A DNA stretch of 38,606 nucleotides from Candidatus Anoxychlamydiales bacterium (GCA_011064875.1 JAAKFV010000008.1:1-38606); one strand, 5' to 3'. Counted from the stretch's first letter, positions 15,734 through 24,834 are shown. Translations and numbers: made by a program. Notes: generated by a model from the sequence alone, not told the origin.

Positions 15734-15763
15734 ATATTTTATAGCCTCTTAGCCATAAAATAT
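15734..15763. promoter_or_regulatory. Palindrome in the divergent promoter region
   Basis: ATATTTTAT (15734-15742) and ATAAAATAT (15755-15763) form a 9-bp perfect stem around AGCCTCTTAGCC. It lies about 45 bases before the rightward membrane-protein gene and about 120 before the leftward secretion operon. It could be an operator or an mRNA leader hairpin. No family assignment. Confidence 0.35.
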
Positions 15764-15805
15764 TTATAAGCACCTCAAAAAGAGGATAAAACACATAGGA
15801 GTCAT

Positions 15806-16294
15806 ATGGCTAAAAAAGTAACAGAAAAAATTAAAGAGGGAGTATCAGTAGAAGAGATCGAAAAATTCGCTCGTAAGTATACGAATGAAGTTTTTTTGAT
15901 TCTAGCTCTTATTATTGCTACTATTTCTAGTGTTTTCGGGTTTTTTACAGGCCCTAGTTGGAGTTTGATCGTTGCAGGTCTTTTAGCAATAATCGGTATT
16001 GCCTTGCCTGTTCAAGTTGGGAAGTTTTTGAAAAAATTATTAACATTTCAAGCTAAAGCTCCAAAAACAACTATTATTATAATTGGTATCGTTAGAATCG
16101 TTCTAGCTGTATTTATTCCATTTATCTTATTTGCTGAAATAGGACTTTTAGCTGGATATGCGTTTCATACAACTACTAAAGAATCTCACGGCGAGGAGCA
16201 TCACTTAGAAGAACATCATTCAGGCCCAAATTTAGAAGAGCGCCAAAACGATGAAGAGCCGCCTAATGAAGAAGAGCCTCCTAAAGAAGAGTAG
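15806..16294 (+). CDS. Small multi-pass membrane protein with His/Glu-rich tail; Inc-like candidate
   Basis: The 162-residue protein starts at an ATG preceded by TAGGAG with four bases' spacing, a strong start. Two membrane helices (about 29-47 and 52-70) are joined by a short TGPS turn, and a further long hydrophobic stretch (about 88-120) probably crosses twice. The last 40 residues are acidic with clustered histidines (SHGEEHHLEEHH) followed by EEPP repeats, a possible metal-binding tail. Closely spaced helix pairs are the mark of chlamydial inclusion-membrane (Inc) proteins, but ordinary small membrane proteins can look the same. I recognise no family. It stands alone, divergent from the secretion operon and convergent with the next gene. 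Confidence 0.6.
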   Translation: MAKKVTEKIKEGVSVEEIEKFARKYTNEVFLILALIIATISSVFGFFTGPSWSLIVAGLLAIIGIALPVQVGKFLKKLLTFQAKAPKTTIIIIGIVRIVLAVFIPFILFAEIGLLAGYAFHTTTKESHGEEHHLEEHHSGPNLEERQNDEEPPNEEEPPKEE

Positions 16295-16302
16295 AAAGTA
16301 TT

Positions 16303-17085
16303 TTAAGATTCAATTGAGCTGAGAGAGCTTTTCCTATATAGGATATAATCTCTCAGTTCTATTTCATTTTCATTAAATATCTGTTTTAAAGCTTTAGCAG
16401 CTAGCTTGATATTCTCATTTAAATCTTTTTCAGATCCCATCTTCAAATAATCTTCTAATTCCTTCCAAGCTATCATCTCTTCTTTTTCATTATTTAACTT
16501 AGCCTCTAAAAGTGCGATTCTAAGCAGATTAAATGAATATAAAACAGCACCAGCTGGAAGAGATTCACTTTGTAGAAAGGATAGATCGCTTAGCATATTA
16601 GCTTTTAAATTTTTTGAACTGCCCAATGCTTTTACATAATCTTCTTTATTTATTAAAAGAGCCACTTTTGCAAACTCATAATAAAAAGGAAGTTCATCTT
16701 TTGTTCTATCTAAAGCGCTAGAAGCTAAACTCTCGTCCTCTTTTAAAAAATTTTCATTAATTAAAAGATTTTGAACGATAAGTCCTTCATATTTAGGTTT
16801 TAAGTTGGGATATTTTTTTATATAAGCTTTTAGCTGAGTGAGCTTTTCTCTATTGTTATATGAAGACTCTTTCCAGCTACTATAGGTTTTTTCAACTAGC
16901 ATTGAACTATCAATAGATTTTTTCTTAAAAAAAGGTTTTAGCTTATATAGAATAATATTTAGGAATACAACACTTGCTAAAAGAGAGAAAAAATAGATTC
17001 TTTTTTCCATTATCCAAAGAAGTATTTTTTTCAGCTGCGGCTCTTCTTCAACTTTTTTTGACTTTGATTTTGACTTTTTTGTCAT
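16303..17085 (-). CDS. Membrane-anchored helical-repeat (TPR-like) protein
   Basis: The 260-residue protein has a Lys/Ser-rich N-terminus (residues 1-25), one membrane segment (about 29-48), and then a wholly helical domain. That domain has Leu/Ala/Tyr spacing like degenerate tetratricopeptide repeats (for example LPFYYEFAKVALLINKEDYV and AVLYSFNLLRIALLEAKL). Architecture resembles YfgM-type inner-membrane proteins, whose soluble part works with periplasmic chaperones, but sequence evidence is thin. AGGGG precedes the ATG by about nine bases. It is convergent with the preceding membrane-protein gene. Confidence 0.6.
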   Translation of the reverse strand: MTKKSKSKSKKVEEEPQLKKILLWIMEKRIYFFSLLASVVFLNIILYKLKPFFKKKSIDSSMLVEKTYSSWKESSYNNREKLTQLKAYIKKYPNLKPKYEGLIVQNLLINENFLKEDESLASSALDRTKDELPFYYEFAKVALLINKEDYVKALGSSKNLKANMLSDLSFLQSESLPAGAVLYSFNLLRIALLEAKLNNEKEEMIAWKELEDYLKMGSEKDLNENIKLAAKALKQIFNENEIELRDYILYRKSSLSSIES

Positions 17086-17459
17086 ATAAAAACCCCTAAA
17101 TATTTAATAAATAAAATCTAGCTTATATCATCGATGTTATTTTTGAGAATTCTTTTATGCAAAATTTTATATAAATATTTTTAATAATATGTATTTGAAT
17201 ATTATAGAAAAAAAAACAACAACTAAAAATCAACATTTTTATGCTAATTTAGAAAAACTCAAAATACCATCATTTTTATCTATAATGTTCGGCCCATTTG
17301 TAATATAAGCGATCAGATCCAAGAATCACAAAAAAGGCTTGATTATACAACCTAAGTCTTCTATCTCAACATAAACCTTCTTTTCTTTTACATTTTTTGA
17401 TGTCGCATAACCTACAACCTTGCAATAGTAAGTCCAAAATATGTTAAGTTAGCAATTAT
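17086..17459. other. Gap between small membrane-protein genes
   Basis: About 370 bases. The part near 17239-17448 holds a broken reading frame described separately. The rest is very AT-rich with poly-A/T runs and no repeat, RNA gene or clear terminator that I can see. Confidence 0.5.
17239..17448 (-). pseudogene. Broken reading frame, unidentified
   Basis: On the minus strand one frame of 70 codons is interrupted only by a single TGA at codon 41. Before it the peptide includes YYCKVVGYATSKNVKEKKVY and VEIEDLGCIIKPFL; after it FLDLIAYITNGPNIIDKNDG and ILSFSKLA, then a TAA. Composition is protein-like, in contrast to the AT-rich flanks, and there is no start codon. It follows the 72-residue gene by 11 bases and may be what remains of a neighbour of that gene. 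I do not recognise the family, and chance openness is possible at this length. Confidence 0.3.
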
Positions 17460-17678
17460 TCAGAGATCTCCCTCAATAAGCTTCTTAGCTATATATGAAA
17501 TACCTTCCACTATACTTGATCCACCAGAAGCGATACCACTCGCTGCCCATGAGACAACACAACACACTGTTGGAACCCAAAAAAGAGCTGCAATTGGGTC
17601 TGGAACACATTTACGGGGATTATTAGAAACATAATTCAAAAGACTACTACAACGATTGCGAATAGCTTGAACTGTCAT
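17460..17678 (-). CDS. Small hydrophobic protein, 72 residues
   Basis: The start has TAGGAGA seven bases upstream, a strong binding site, so translation is likely. After a polar N-terminus (RNRCSSLLNYVSNNPRKC) comes a hydrophobic, Gly/Ala/Ser-rich stretch (about 27-60, ALFWVPTVCCVVSWAASGIA then SGGSSIVEG). Four cysteines lie at positions 9, 24, 39 and 40. It may insert in a membrane as one helix or a hairpin. No family recognised. It could be a small inclusion or envelope protein, or the N-terminal part of a longer gene whose remains lie just downstream. Confidence 0.5.
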   Translation of the reverse strand: MTVQAIRNRCSSLLNYVSNNPRKCVPDPIAALFWVPTVCCVVSWAASGIASGGSSIVEGISYIAKKLIEGDL

Positions 17679-17807
17679 AAAAATTCTCCTATAGTTTTGG
17701 TTTTTAAAAAATTTCGATTAGTTTAAATTTAATATCATTTTTGATCAACATAAAATTATAAAATATTACTTTAAGAAATAGTAAAATAATAATTTTAATA
17801 ATCTATT

Positions 17808-18905
17808 TCAGATTAATTTTTCATAAACTTTTTTCATCTCAACTATCATATTAGCTTCAGAAAATTTCAAAGCTAATTCTTTTGCATTTTTAGCATAAGT
17901 TTTTCTTAACTTATCATCTTTTTGCAGTTTTAAAATCGCTTTAGCTACTTCAATAGATGAAAAAATCGGGACTTGGATACCAGTTTTTTTATCTATACAT
18001 ACCTCTTTTAAACCACCTGTTTTAGTTGCAATAATTGGCTTTTGTAAAAAGAGGGCTTGCAAAGATGCTTGAGAGACGCCTTCATGAGCGGTGCTAAGTA
18101 GTGTAAAAACATCTAAAGCATTTATTGCTGGATATGGATTTTCTAGATGATCAGTAAATATCACATTTTTTAAATTCAAATCTTTTGCCATCTTAATATA
18201 TGACTCTTTATGACCACCTCCAATAATTATAAATTTTATATTATTTTCGTTTTCATTTTCCAAAATTTTTGCAGCTTTCAAAAAATCATCTATTCCTTTC
18301 CAAGATCTCATAAAACAAGCTGTTCCAACTAAAAAATCTTTTTCGTTAATATTAAAATCTTTTTTAAATTTTACACTTTCTTTAGGATCTACTTTAATTT
18401 TCTCAAAATTTACACCCGTTGGAATAGATTTACACTTTTTAGGATCTTTGTTTGCTTGTTTAATTATTATATCAGCTGCATCTTGGCAAGTTGTCACAAC
18501 AAAATCAGCTAAATAGCCATATAAAAGCTTTGAGTTTAGCCCTTTTTTGATGGCTGTAGATAGATGCCGAGTTCTAATGATAGGGATATTTAAAAGTTTT
18601 GCAACTAATCCCCCTAGCCAAGCATCTGAAGATGAATGGGTATTTAAAATGTCGATTTTATGTTTTTTCATAATGTAGAGAAGTTTGAAAAATGAAATAA
18701 ACCAAAAAAGCTTTTTAAATCTAATCTCATATGTTAAAAAGCCTGAGTTTTTAGATTGCTTTATAAGCCCGCCCCTTTTTTCTACACCAATAATTACTCT
18801 GTGCCCTAGTTTTGTCATGCCTTGAGATTCTTTTAAGATTCTCATTTCTTGACCTCCCCAACCAGGAGATGCTTCTAGATGTAAAATATTTAAAAAAATT
18901 TTCAT
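17808..18905 (-). CDS. Glycosyltransferase family 4 (GT-B fold)
   Basis: The 365-residue protein has the two-domain GT4 layout. N-terminal acceptor-side motifs are WGGQEMRI (16-23) and the domain junction SIPTGVN (160-166). The C-terminal nucleotide-sugar-binding block EGVSQASLQAL (275-285) is followed by PIIATKTGG, the EGxSxxxLEA-type motif, in which Gln replaces the usual second Glu. It transfers a sugar from a nucleotide sugar to a lipid- or glycan-bound acceptor at the cytoplasmic face of the inner membrane, as in LPS core or polysaccharide assembly. It is divergent from the two CDP-glycerol-type genes, with which it probably works. Donor and acceptor cannot be told. Confidence 0.85.
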   Translation of the reverse strand: MKIFLNILHLEASPGWGGQEMRILKESQGMTKLGHRVIIGVEKRGGLIKQSKNSGFLTYEIRFKKLFWFISFFKLLYIMKKHKIDILNTHSSSDAWLGGLVAKLLNIPIIRTRHLSTAIKKGLNSKLLYGYLADFVVTTCQDAADIIIKQANKDPKKCKSIPTGVNFEKIKVDPKESVKFKKDFNINEKDFLVGTACFMRSWKGIDDFLKAAKILENENENNIKFIIIGGGHKESYIKMAKDLNLKNVIFTDHLENPYPAINALDVFTLLSTAHEGVSQASLQALFLQKPIIATKTGGLKEVCIDKKTGIQVPIFSSIEVAKAILKLQKDDKLRKTYAKNAKELALKFSEANMIVEMKKVYEKLI

Positions 18906-18992
18906 TTTCTTAAGCCTCTATATAATATAAGCAAAATATGGCAATTTCTATTTAGATTCGTTATTATATTAGATTAACCTAATTTTTTGGAT

Positions 18993-20048
18993 ATGAAAAA
19001 AAAAGCAGCGGCTCTAATTTACGGAGATAATCCAAATTACATCGATCATTTAGCTCCGCTTTGTCATTATTTAAAAATTCCTCTACTTACAAATATTGAA
19101 GAAATTTTCGATCTTACAAAAAAATACTATCCAAATGTTGATGTAAAACATATCGAAAATAAGGACGTAAATTTTTATGTAGTGAAAAATTTTGATAATA
19201 TTTTAGCCTGCACTCCCAAAAATATGTTCGATACTGAGTTTCGTCTGCATCAAGATGTTTTAAATAAAGAGATCAATATCTTTTGGTGTCCTCATGGGAA
19301 TTCAGATAAGGGAAAGACAATTTTATTTTTTGAAGGACTAAAAAATGAGAAAAATGTTTTGGTCTACGGAAAGAAAATGATAGATATTCTAAAAGAAAAA
19401 AAAGTTTTCTCTACCATCGAAAATCTTTTCGAAATAGGAAACTACAGACTAGATTATTTTCAAAAGTTTAAAAAACATTTTAAAAAAATCATAAAAAATG
19501 AAATTTCTAAAAAATTTTCAAATAATAATATAAATCTTTTATATGCTCCAACCTGGGAAGATAAAGAAAAATCATCTTCCTTTTTCAAATACATTGATAT
19601 TTTACTAACAAAACTTCCCGCTCACTACAATCTTATCGTAAAAATTCATCATAATTTAATCACTCAAAATGAAACTAAAATGGAGATCATGAAACTTAAA
19701 CATAGCCAAAAAAATATCATGTTTTTAGAGGATTTTCCATTAATTTATCCTATTTTAGATTTTATAGATATTTATATTGGAGACTTTTCATCAATTGGAT
19801 ATGACTTTTTAACATTTGATAAAGCTATGTATTTATTAAAACCTCAAAATAAGAAACTTTTTTCTGAACTTTTTGATATAGCAACTGTTATTGATGATAA
19901 TCAAATTTTTGAAAAAATTGAAAAAAGTAAAATTTTAGATCAAACTTTAAATAGTAAAATTCTCATTAAAAAAAGAAAAAAGCTATACGATTATACTTTT
20001 CAAAAAAATACAGATATAGAAAGGTTAAAAAATATATTAAATATATGA
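18993..20048 (+). CDS. CDP-glycerol glycerophosphotransferase-like protein A
   Basis: A GT-B-type protein of 351 residues resembling TagB/TagF enzymes, which transfer glycerol-phosphate or a similar polyol-phosphate from a CDP donor. Motifs from the ATG at 18993 are CPHGNSDKG (99-107, the HG motif), LLYAPTWED (182-190, compare YAPTFRD), KIHHN (217-221, the second His motif) and GDFSSIGYDF (263-272, compare DYSSVxFDF). An in-frame TTG six bases earlier is possible, but the ATG gives an N-terminus that aligns with the paralogue next door (MKKKAAALIY against MKKIAAVNFS). It overlaps that paralogue by four bases. A Gram-negative lacks teichoic acid, so the acceptor may be LPS or another glycan. 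Confidence 0.75.
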   Translation: MKKKAAALIYGDNPNYIDHLAPLCHYLKIPLLTNIEEIFDLTKKYYPNVDVKHIENKDVNFYVVKNFDNILACTPKNMFDTEFRLHQDVLNKEINIFWCPHGNSDKGKTILFFEGLKNEKNVLVYGKKMIDILKEKKVFSTIENLFEIGNYRLDYFQKFKKHFKKIIKNEISKKFSNNNINLLYAPTWEDKEKSSSFFKYIDILLTKLPAHYNLIVKIHHNLITQNETKMEIMKLKHSQKNIMFLEDFPLIYPILDFIDIYIGDFSSIGYDFLTFDKAMYLLKPQNKKLFSELFDIATVIDDNQIFEKIEKSKILDQTLNSKILIKKRKKLYDYTFQKNTDIERLKNILNI

Positions 20049-21094
20049 AAAAAATAGCGGCCGTAAATTTTTCAAGCTCTTATCTCCTACTAGACCACAT
20101 AGCTCCACTTGCCTACATTTTAGATATACCTCTTTTTGTAGATGATGAAAAAAGCTCTACTCTTCTAAAAACTTACTATCCTCAAGTGACTTCTCACTTA
20201 CAAGAAAATCTATCACTTAAATTTTTAGCAAAAGATTTTGATACATTGATATCTTGCAATATGTGGTTTCCAGAAGATAAATTTTTTCTTCAAAATTTTT
20301 ATAATAAAGATATGAAACTTATTTTTTGTCCTCATGGGAATTCAGATAAAGGCCACATTAACAAAGCAAATATGTTAGCTTATACAATGCAAGATATGGT
20401 TTTTCTATATGGAGATCATATGAAAGATCTTTTGAAAACTCTAAATGTTTTTAAAAAATTGAAAAAGCATGTAACTATCGGAGATTTTAGACTCGAATAT
20501 TATAAAAAATTTAAAAAATTTTATGATGATATCGCAGAGAAAAAAATATTTTCAAAATTAAATAAAAATAAAAAAACAATCCTATATGCACCTACTTGGA
20601 AGGATTTAGAAAATTCAACATCCTTTTTTCAAATCTTAAAAAAATTAACTAAAAATGTTTCAAAAGACTTTAACCTAATTATTAAACCCCACCCAAATCT
20701 AGAAGAGAAAAATCCAGTAGAGTTTTATCAAGCTCTTCCAAAAGATATGCCTTCAAATGTTCTTTGGCTCGATAATTTTCCTTTAATTTATCCTCTTTTA
20801 AATATTTGCGATATATACTTAGGTGATTTTTCATCAATTGGTTACGATTTTTTATATTTTCAAAGACCTATGTTTTTTTTAGATCCATTTGAAAGAGATA
20901 AAAGTGAGCCAAGCCTTTTTTTGCAAAATTGCGGGCATAAAATAAGAAAAGAGAATTGGAATAACATAATTTCATATATTAAAAAAAATGAAAATTCTAC
21001 TTTTAAAGATAAACAAAAAAATGTTTATGAATATGCTTTTGGAAAAACTTTTGAAATAAAAAATCTCAAACAGAAAATTCTTAAAAATATCTAA
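20045..21094 (+). CDS. CDP-glycerol glycerophosphotransferase-like protein B
   Basis: The 349-residue paralogue of the preceding gene has the same motif series: CPHGNSDKG (95-103), YAPTWKD (181-187), KPHPN (214-218, closer to the family's usual RPHP than in copy A) and GDFSSIGYDF (260-269). No membrane segment is seen, so it would act at the cytoplasmic face. The start overlaps the end of copy A as ATGA, giving coupled translation and roughly equal amounts. The two copies may act one after the other, as primase and extender do in teichoic acid synthesis, or form a heterodimer. The polyol and the acceptor are unknown. It is convergent with mreC, 6 bases apart. Confidence 0.78.
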   Translation: MKKIAAVNFSSSYLLLDHIAPLAYILDIPLFVDDEKSSTLLKTYYPQVTSHLQENLSLKFLAKDFDTLISCNMWFPEDKFFLQNFYNKDMKLIFCPHGNSDKGHINKANMLAYTMQDMVFLYGDHMKDLLKTLNVFKKLKKHVTIGDFRLEYYKKFKKFYDDIAEKKIFSKLNKNKKTILYAPTWKDLENSTSFFQILKKLTKNVSKDFNLIIKPHPNLEEKNPVEFYQALPKDMPSNVLWLDNFPLIYPLLNICDIYLGDFSSIGYDFLYFQRPMFFLDPFERDKSEPSLFLQNCGHKIRKENWNNIISYIKKNENSTFKDKQKNVYEYAFGKTFEIKNLKQKILKNI

Positions 21095-21100
21095 AAAACT

Positions 21101-22273
21101 TCAAAAAGGGTTTTGCTCATCCATCTCAAACCCTAATGGAGGAAGCACCAAAACAACCTCTAGTTCATTTAAATTTGCACAAGTTGATTTAACCTCTATA
21201 TTATACGCATAATCACCATCTTCTAAATTATATACCTTGGTAACGATTCCTACATTCAAACCCTTTGGAAAAATTCCATCCATTCCTGTTGTTACTAGAA
21301 GATCACCTTTTTCTATTAGAAGAACGCTTTTAGATTCTGGGTCTAAAATTATCTTACCAGATTTTAAGTCTCTAGCGGGCCCTTCTTCATCAGCATAGTC
21401 ATAGTTAAACCCAATCCCCTTAAGTTTTGTTCCTTTCGATCTCCAAAGAGGTTGAGACGTCCCATGAAGCTCCCCTTTTGCTAGATATTTATCCTCTTTT
21501 TGATTTGTTAATCTGCTATTCAAACTAATTAGCTTATCCAAAAAATTCTCTTTTTCATCTTTTGAATAAAATAGATTATCTCTTGCATGTACATGATTTT
21601 TTAATGAACTTATAATATTTAAAAGATTCTTATCTTGCACTTTTCCTCGAACAGCTCTAACTGATGGAATAAATCCTGAATCTGTAATCAAACGAACTCT
21701 TGAGAATTTTTCTCCAACATATTCAACAATCCCTATTAAATTGTTACCAATTACAACTGGAGAATTTTTAGCGACTATCAATTTAGATAATGCTTCATTA
21801 TTTTTTTCACCAATATTTATCCATATACTACTACTCCAAGAAGATGCTGATCTAAAAATAACTTTTGCAGATAAAGCTTGATATTCAACTTTTAAAATCT
21901 CTTTTAACTCCTCTGCTCTTCTTTGAAAAAAATCTTTTAGATATATATCTTTTTGATCCTCTTCATTTAATACTTTAAATTTATCAACTTGATCTTCGAT
22001 TCTATTTTCAAAAAAAAGCCATTCGTAAATTCCATTAATCTGATTCTTTAACATCGTATTTTCTAAAAGAAGTTTGTCCATCTCAATTTTATTATCACTT
22101 TGAGAAAGAGTTCTATCCGGCATCTTTAATAAAAATTTAGATGAATGACTTGTTGGAATAAATGAGCTTATTGCCATATTTCTAAATTTATCTACTTTAT
22201 CTTTTGATATGCTCATCATAAATAGCATAAAAAAAGCGAGTAACAAAAAAGGAAAATAATTTGGCCTTCGCAT
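21101..22273 (-). CDS. mreC: Rod shape-determining protein MreC
   Basis: The 390-residue protein has a short cytoplasmic N-terminus, a membrane segment (6-22), a coiled-coil region (about 58-135) and the MreC beta domain. Landmarks are SSWSSSIWINIG (144-155), NLIGIVEYVGEKFSRVRLIT (178-197) and GDLLVTTGMDGIFPKG followed by LNVGIVTKV (323-347). Between the two halves of the beta domain lies an extra segment (about 210-300), making it longer than typical MreC. MreC organises MreB-directed peptidoglycan synthesis in the periplasm. Chlamydiae divide without FtsZ and depend on this system. It follows rpoD in the same direction after about 195 bases. Confidence 0.85.
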   Translation of the reverse strand: MRRPNYFPFLLLAFFMLFMMSISKDKVDKFRNMAISSFIPTSHSSKFLLKMPDRTLSQSDNKIEMDKLLLENTMLKNQINGIYEWLFFENRIEDQVDKFKVLNEEDQKDIYLKDFFQRRAEELKEILKVEYQALSAKVIFRSASSWSSSIWINIGEKNNEALSKLIVAKNSPVVIGNNLIGIVEYVGEKFSRVRLITDSGFIPSVRAVRGKVQDKNLLNIISSLKNHVHARDNLFYSKDEKENFLDKLISLNSRLTNQKEDKYLAKGELHGTSQPLWRSKGTKLKGIGFNYDYADEEGPARDLKSGKIILDPESKSVLLIEKGDLLVTTGMDGIFPKGLNVGIVTKVYNLEDGDYAYNIEVKSTCANLNELEVVLVLPPLGFEMDEQNPF

Positions 22274-22469
22274 CTGATTTTTACCCTCTTAAAAAAATAC
22301 TTTAATTTAGATTAAGTTTTCATAAAAGAACTTTTCTGAAAATTGTTATTATTTCTATGATTTCAATCTCTTTAAAGCGTTCGAGAGAACTTAAAGCTGC
22401 AAAAAATATAAGAAATTGATCAATTTATGTTAGATATTGTCAAAAATGAATTAGATTTCATCACCACTT

Positions 22470-24143
22470 TTATTCTTCTTCCATAAGATCTAAAAAGGCT
22501 TGAAGCTGTTTTGCTCTTGTTGGATGTCTCATTTTTCTAAGCGCCTTAGCTTCAATTTGACGAACTCTTTCGCGAGTTACTTTAAAACGAACACCTACTT
22601 CTTCTAAGGTTTTAGGTTTTCCATCTAAAAGACCAAATCTTTCAATTAAAACAGTTCTTTCTCTATCTGTTAGAGTCTCTAAAACTTCATTTAGTTTGTC
22701 TTTTAAAATTGAGTAACCTGTAGCTTCTGCTGGAGATTCAATTGTTGTATCTTCCAAAAAGTCGCCGAATTGAGACTCCCCTCCATCTCCAACTTCTGCT
22801 TGCAATGATATTGGATGTTGAGCAATTTTATAAATTTCTCTAACTCTTTCAGGAGTAAGCCCAAGCTCTTTTGCAAGCTCTTCAGGAGTTGGTTCCTTTC
22901 CTGTTTCCATCGTAAGTTTTTTAGCGCCTCTTAAAACCTTATTGATGGTTTCAATCATGTGAACTGGAATTCGAATAGTTCTTGCTTGATCTGCGATTGC
23001 CCTTGTTACCGCTTGTCTAATCCACCAAGTTGCATATGTAGAAAATTTGTATCCTCTTCTATATTCAAATTTTTCAACAGCCTTCATAAGGCCCATATTT
23101 CCTTCTTGAATAAGATCTAAAAAGGAAAGGCCCCGATTTGTATATTTTTTTGCAATAGAGATAACTAAACGAAGATTGGACTCTACCATCTCTCTTTTAG
23201 CTTCTTGGCTTTTATCCATCCAGCGCTGAAGCATTCTTACATCTTTTTTAAATTCTTGTAGAGTTCTGCCAGCTGCCAGCTCCCTTTTGTCTAACTTTCT
23301 TTTTGCTGCAATTAATTTAACATTTGCAAATTTATTTTTTTCAGCTCTAGGGATTAAATCTTCTATCTCTTTTTCAAGTAATAAAAACCTATCATATGAA
23401 GATAAAATGACTTCACCAAAATCATCTATAACGTTATGTCTACAACCAAAGTATCTTAAATAGGATTGAGATCTGATTCTGCATTTTTCTAACTCTTCAT
23501 CAAATTTTACTTTTTCTTCTTTTTTTAATTTGGGATCTTTAAGCTTTAAAAGTATGCCCTCTAAATATTCATCCTCTTTTTTCAGAAGATCGCAAAGTTT
23601 GGGAAGCATCTTTAAATAATGGGATTTATCTAGAACTTCTTTTTCTGCAATAACTTTGTCAAATCTATCTTTTCCAGTTATTAAATAGTGAGCAATTGAG
23701 ATAGCTTCTCTAGTTGAATAACGAAAACGCATAATTATTCTTTCAACTTGCAGTTGCGCTTTTTCTATTCTTTTTGATATCTCAACCTCTTCTTCTCTTG
23801 AAAGCAAAGGAACAGATCCCATCTCTTTTAGATACATTCTTACAGGATCATCAGAAGATCCCTCAGGTCTTTTAGGAAGAGTCTCTAATTCTTTTGCCTC
23901 TTTTTTTCTCTCTTTTTGCTTTTCTACTTCTGCTTGATTTAATATTTGAATATCCAATCCACTTAAAAAAATAAGAACATGATCTATTTGATCTGCTGAG
24001 TCATAAGACATCGGTAGGATCTCATTGATCTCTTCATATGTAATATAGCCTTGTTCTTTAGCTATAGTTACAAGCTCTTCAATTTTTTGTTGGTGTTTTG
24101 GATCTGTAAATTCACTGATTGTTGCTTCTCTGATATTTGTCAT
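22470..24143 (-). CDS. rpoD: RNA polymerase primary sigma factor (sigma66 type)
   Basis: The 557-residue housekeeping sigma factor. Region 1.1 carries [20 protein letters not shown]; region 1.2 has [20 protein letters not shown], identical in plan to chlamydial sigma66. A non-conserved helical region follows. Region 2 has [20 protein letters not shown] and the -10-recognition helix [18 protein letters not shown]. Region 4 ends with [19 protein letters not shown]. All key residues appear intact. The length and N-terminus are close to the Chlamydia sigma66, one of the best taxonomic markers in the window. A weak GAGGT lies 13 bases before the ATG. Confidence 0.97.
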   Translation of the reverse strand: MTNIREATISEFTDPKHQQKIEELVTIAKEQGYITYEEINEILPMSYDSADQIDHVLIFLSGLDIQILNQAEVEKQKERKKEAKELETLPKRPEGSSDDPVRMYLKEMGSVPLLSREEEVEISKRIEKAQLQVERIIMRFRYSTREAISIAHYLITGKDRFDKVIAEKEVLDKSHYLKMLPKLCDLLKKEDEYLEGILLKLKDPKLKKEEKVKFDEELEKCRIRSQSYLRYFGCRHNVIDDFGEVILSSYDRFLLLEKEIEDLIPRAEKNKFANVKLIAAKRKLDKRELAAGRTLQEFKKDVRMLQRWMDKSQEAKREMVESNLRLVISIAKKYTNRGLSFLDLIQEGNMGLMKAVEKFEYRRGYKFSTYATWWIRQAVTRAIADQARTIRIPVHMIETINKVLRGAKKLTMETGKEPTPEELAKELGLTPERVREIYKIAQHPISLQAEVGDGGESQFGDFLEDTTIESPAEATGYSILKDKLNEVLETLTDRERTVLIERFGLLDGKPKTLEEVGVRFKVTRERVRQIEAKALRKMRHPTRAKQLQAFLDLMEEE

Positions 24144-24172
24144 AATAAGAAAAAATACCTCATTTGGCGTTA

Positions 24173-24178
24173 ATTATA
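24173..24178 (-). promoter_or_regulatory. Possible -10 box of rpoD
   Basis: A perfect TATAAT on the minus strand, 30 bases before the rpoD start, in the only gap between rpoD and the upstream DUF3592-like gene. The -35 position (TTTATC, 17-base spacer) is poor, so this is tentative. Confidence 0.35.
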
Positions 24179-24221
24179 TCAAATTGAATACTTTAGATAA
24201 ATATAAAATAAATTTTAGCAT

Positions 24222-24671
24222 TTAGCTAATTTTTTGAAAGCTAAAAACATAGTATTTTAAAACGACAAAGTATCCAAAAACTATGAAAGTTATAATGCTA
24301 TATACTAAATTTTTAATAGGAAAACTTTTCTCAGCAGCTGAAATCTTTGGATTTTTTTTGTTGTACCATATAAAAAAATCTTTTTTTAAAATTTTTTCTT
24401 TGAAATCTAAAGCAGTAATTTCATTTATAAATTTTGTTGTAAATTTTTTTACGTTATAAAAATTTTTATCACCAATTTTAAAATTATAAAAAGCTATCAC
24501 ATCAAATTTATCTTTTTTACCCTCAATAATATCAACTTTTTCTACATTAGCTCTGATTTTACTATCTAATGTAAAAAATTTATTTATTTGAAAAGCTGTC
24601 TTAAAGCTAATACCTAGAAGGACTACCGCAGCTACTAATAAAACTATTAACCATCTAATTTTGTAATTCAT
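24222..24671 (-). CDS. DUF3592-like two-pass membrane protein
   Basis: The 149-residue protein has membrane segments at both ends (about 7-27 and 123-143) and an extracytoplasmic domain between them. The middle follows the DUF3592 pattern: VDIIEGKKDKFDVIAFYNF, KIGDKNFYNVKKF, then IWYNKKNPKISAAEKSFP, where YNxxNPxxS is the characteristic block. Function is unknown for the family. It lies just before rpoD in the same direction and is divergent from rpsT, with about 160 bases between the two starts. Confidence 0.6.
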   Translation of the reverse strand: MNYKIRWLIVLLVAAVVLLGISFKTAFQINKFFTLDSKIRANVEKVDIIEGKKDKFDVIAFYNFKIGDKNFYNVKKFTTKFINEITALDFKEKILKKDFFIWYNKKNPKISAAEKSFPIKNLVYSIITFIVFGYFVVLKYYVFSFQKIS

Positions 24672-24700
24672 ACTAAAAATGTAACAAAAATGATTTTTTT

Positions 24701-24729
24701 TTTGTAAAAAAAATGTAATCTATCTATCC
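24701..24729 (+). promoter_or_regulatory. Possible rpsT promoter
   Basis: In the stretch after the T-run, TTGTAA is followed after 17 bases by TATCCT, each four of six to consensus, a little over 100 bases before the rpsT start. A second TATACA lies just after. Approximate position; weak evidence. Confidence 0.25.
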
Positions 24730-24834
24730 TTATACACCAAATAGCGAAAAATATACCCAAAAGTTAAATACTCAAAGGTGATTTTTCAAAAAAGTACTTT
24801 AAAACAAATAAAAAGAAATTATACAGGACAAAAA

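Noticed and set aside
22370-22400. GTTCGA-like sequence suggesting a tRNA T-arm
   Set aside because: No acceptor stem, anticodon arm or CCA-side partner could be found around it; no tRNA was found anywhere in the window.
24778-24834. GTG start giving S20 a 19-residue extension
   Set aside because: The ATG at 24835 has a proper binding site and gives the normal S20 length.
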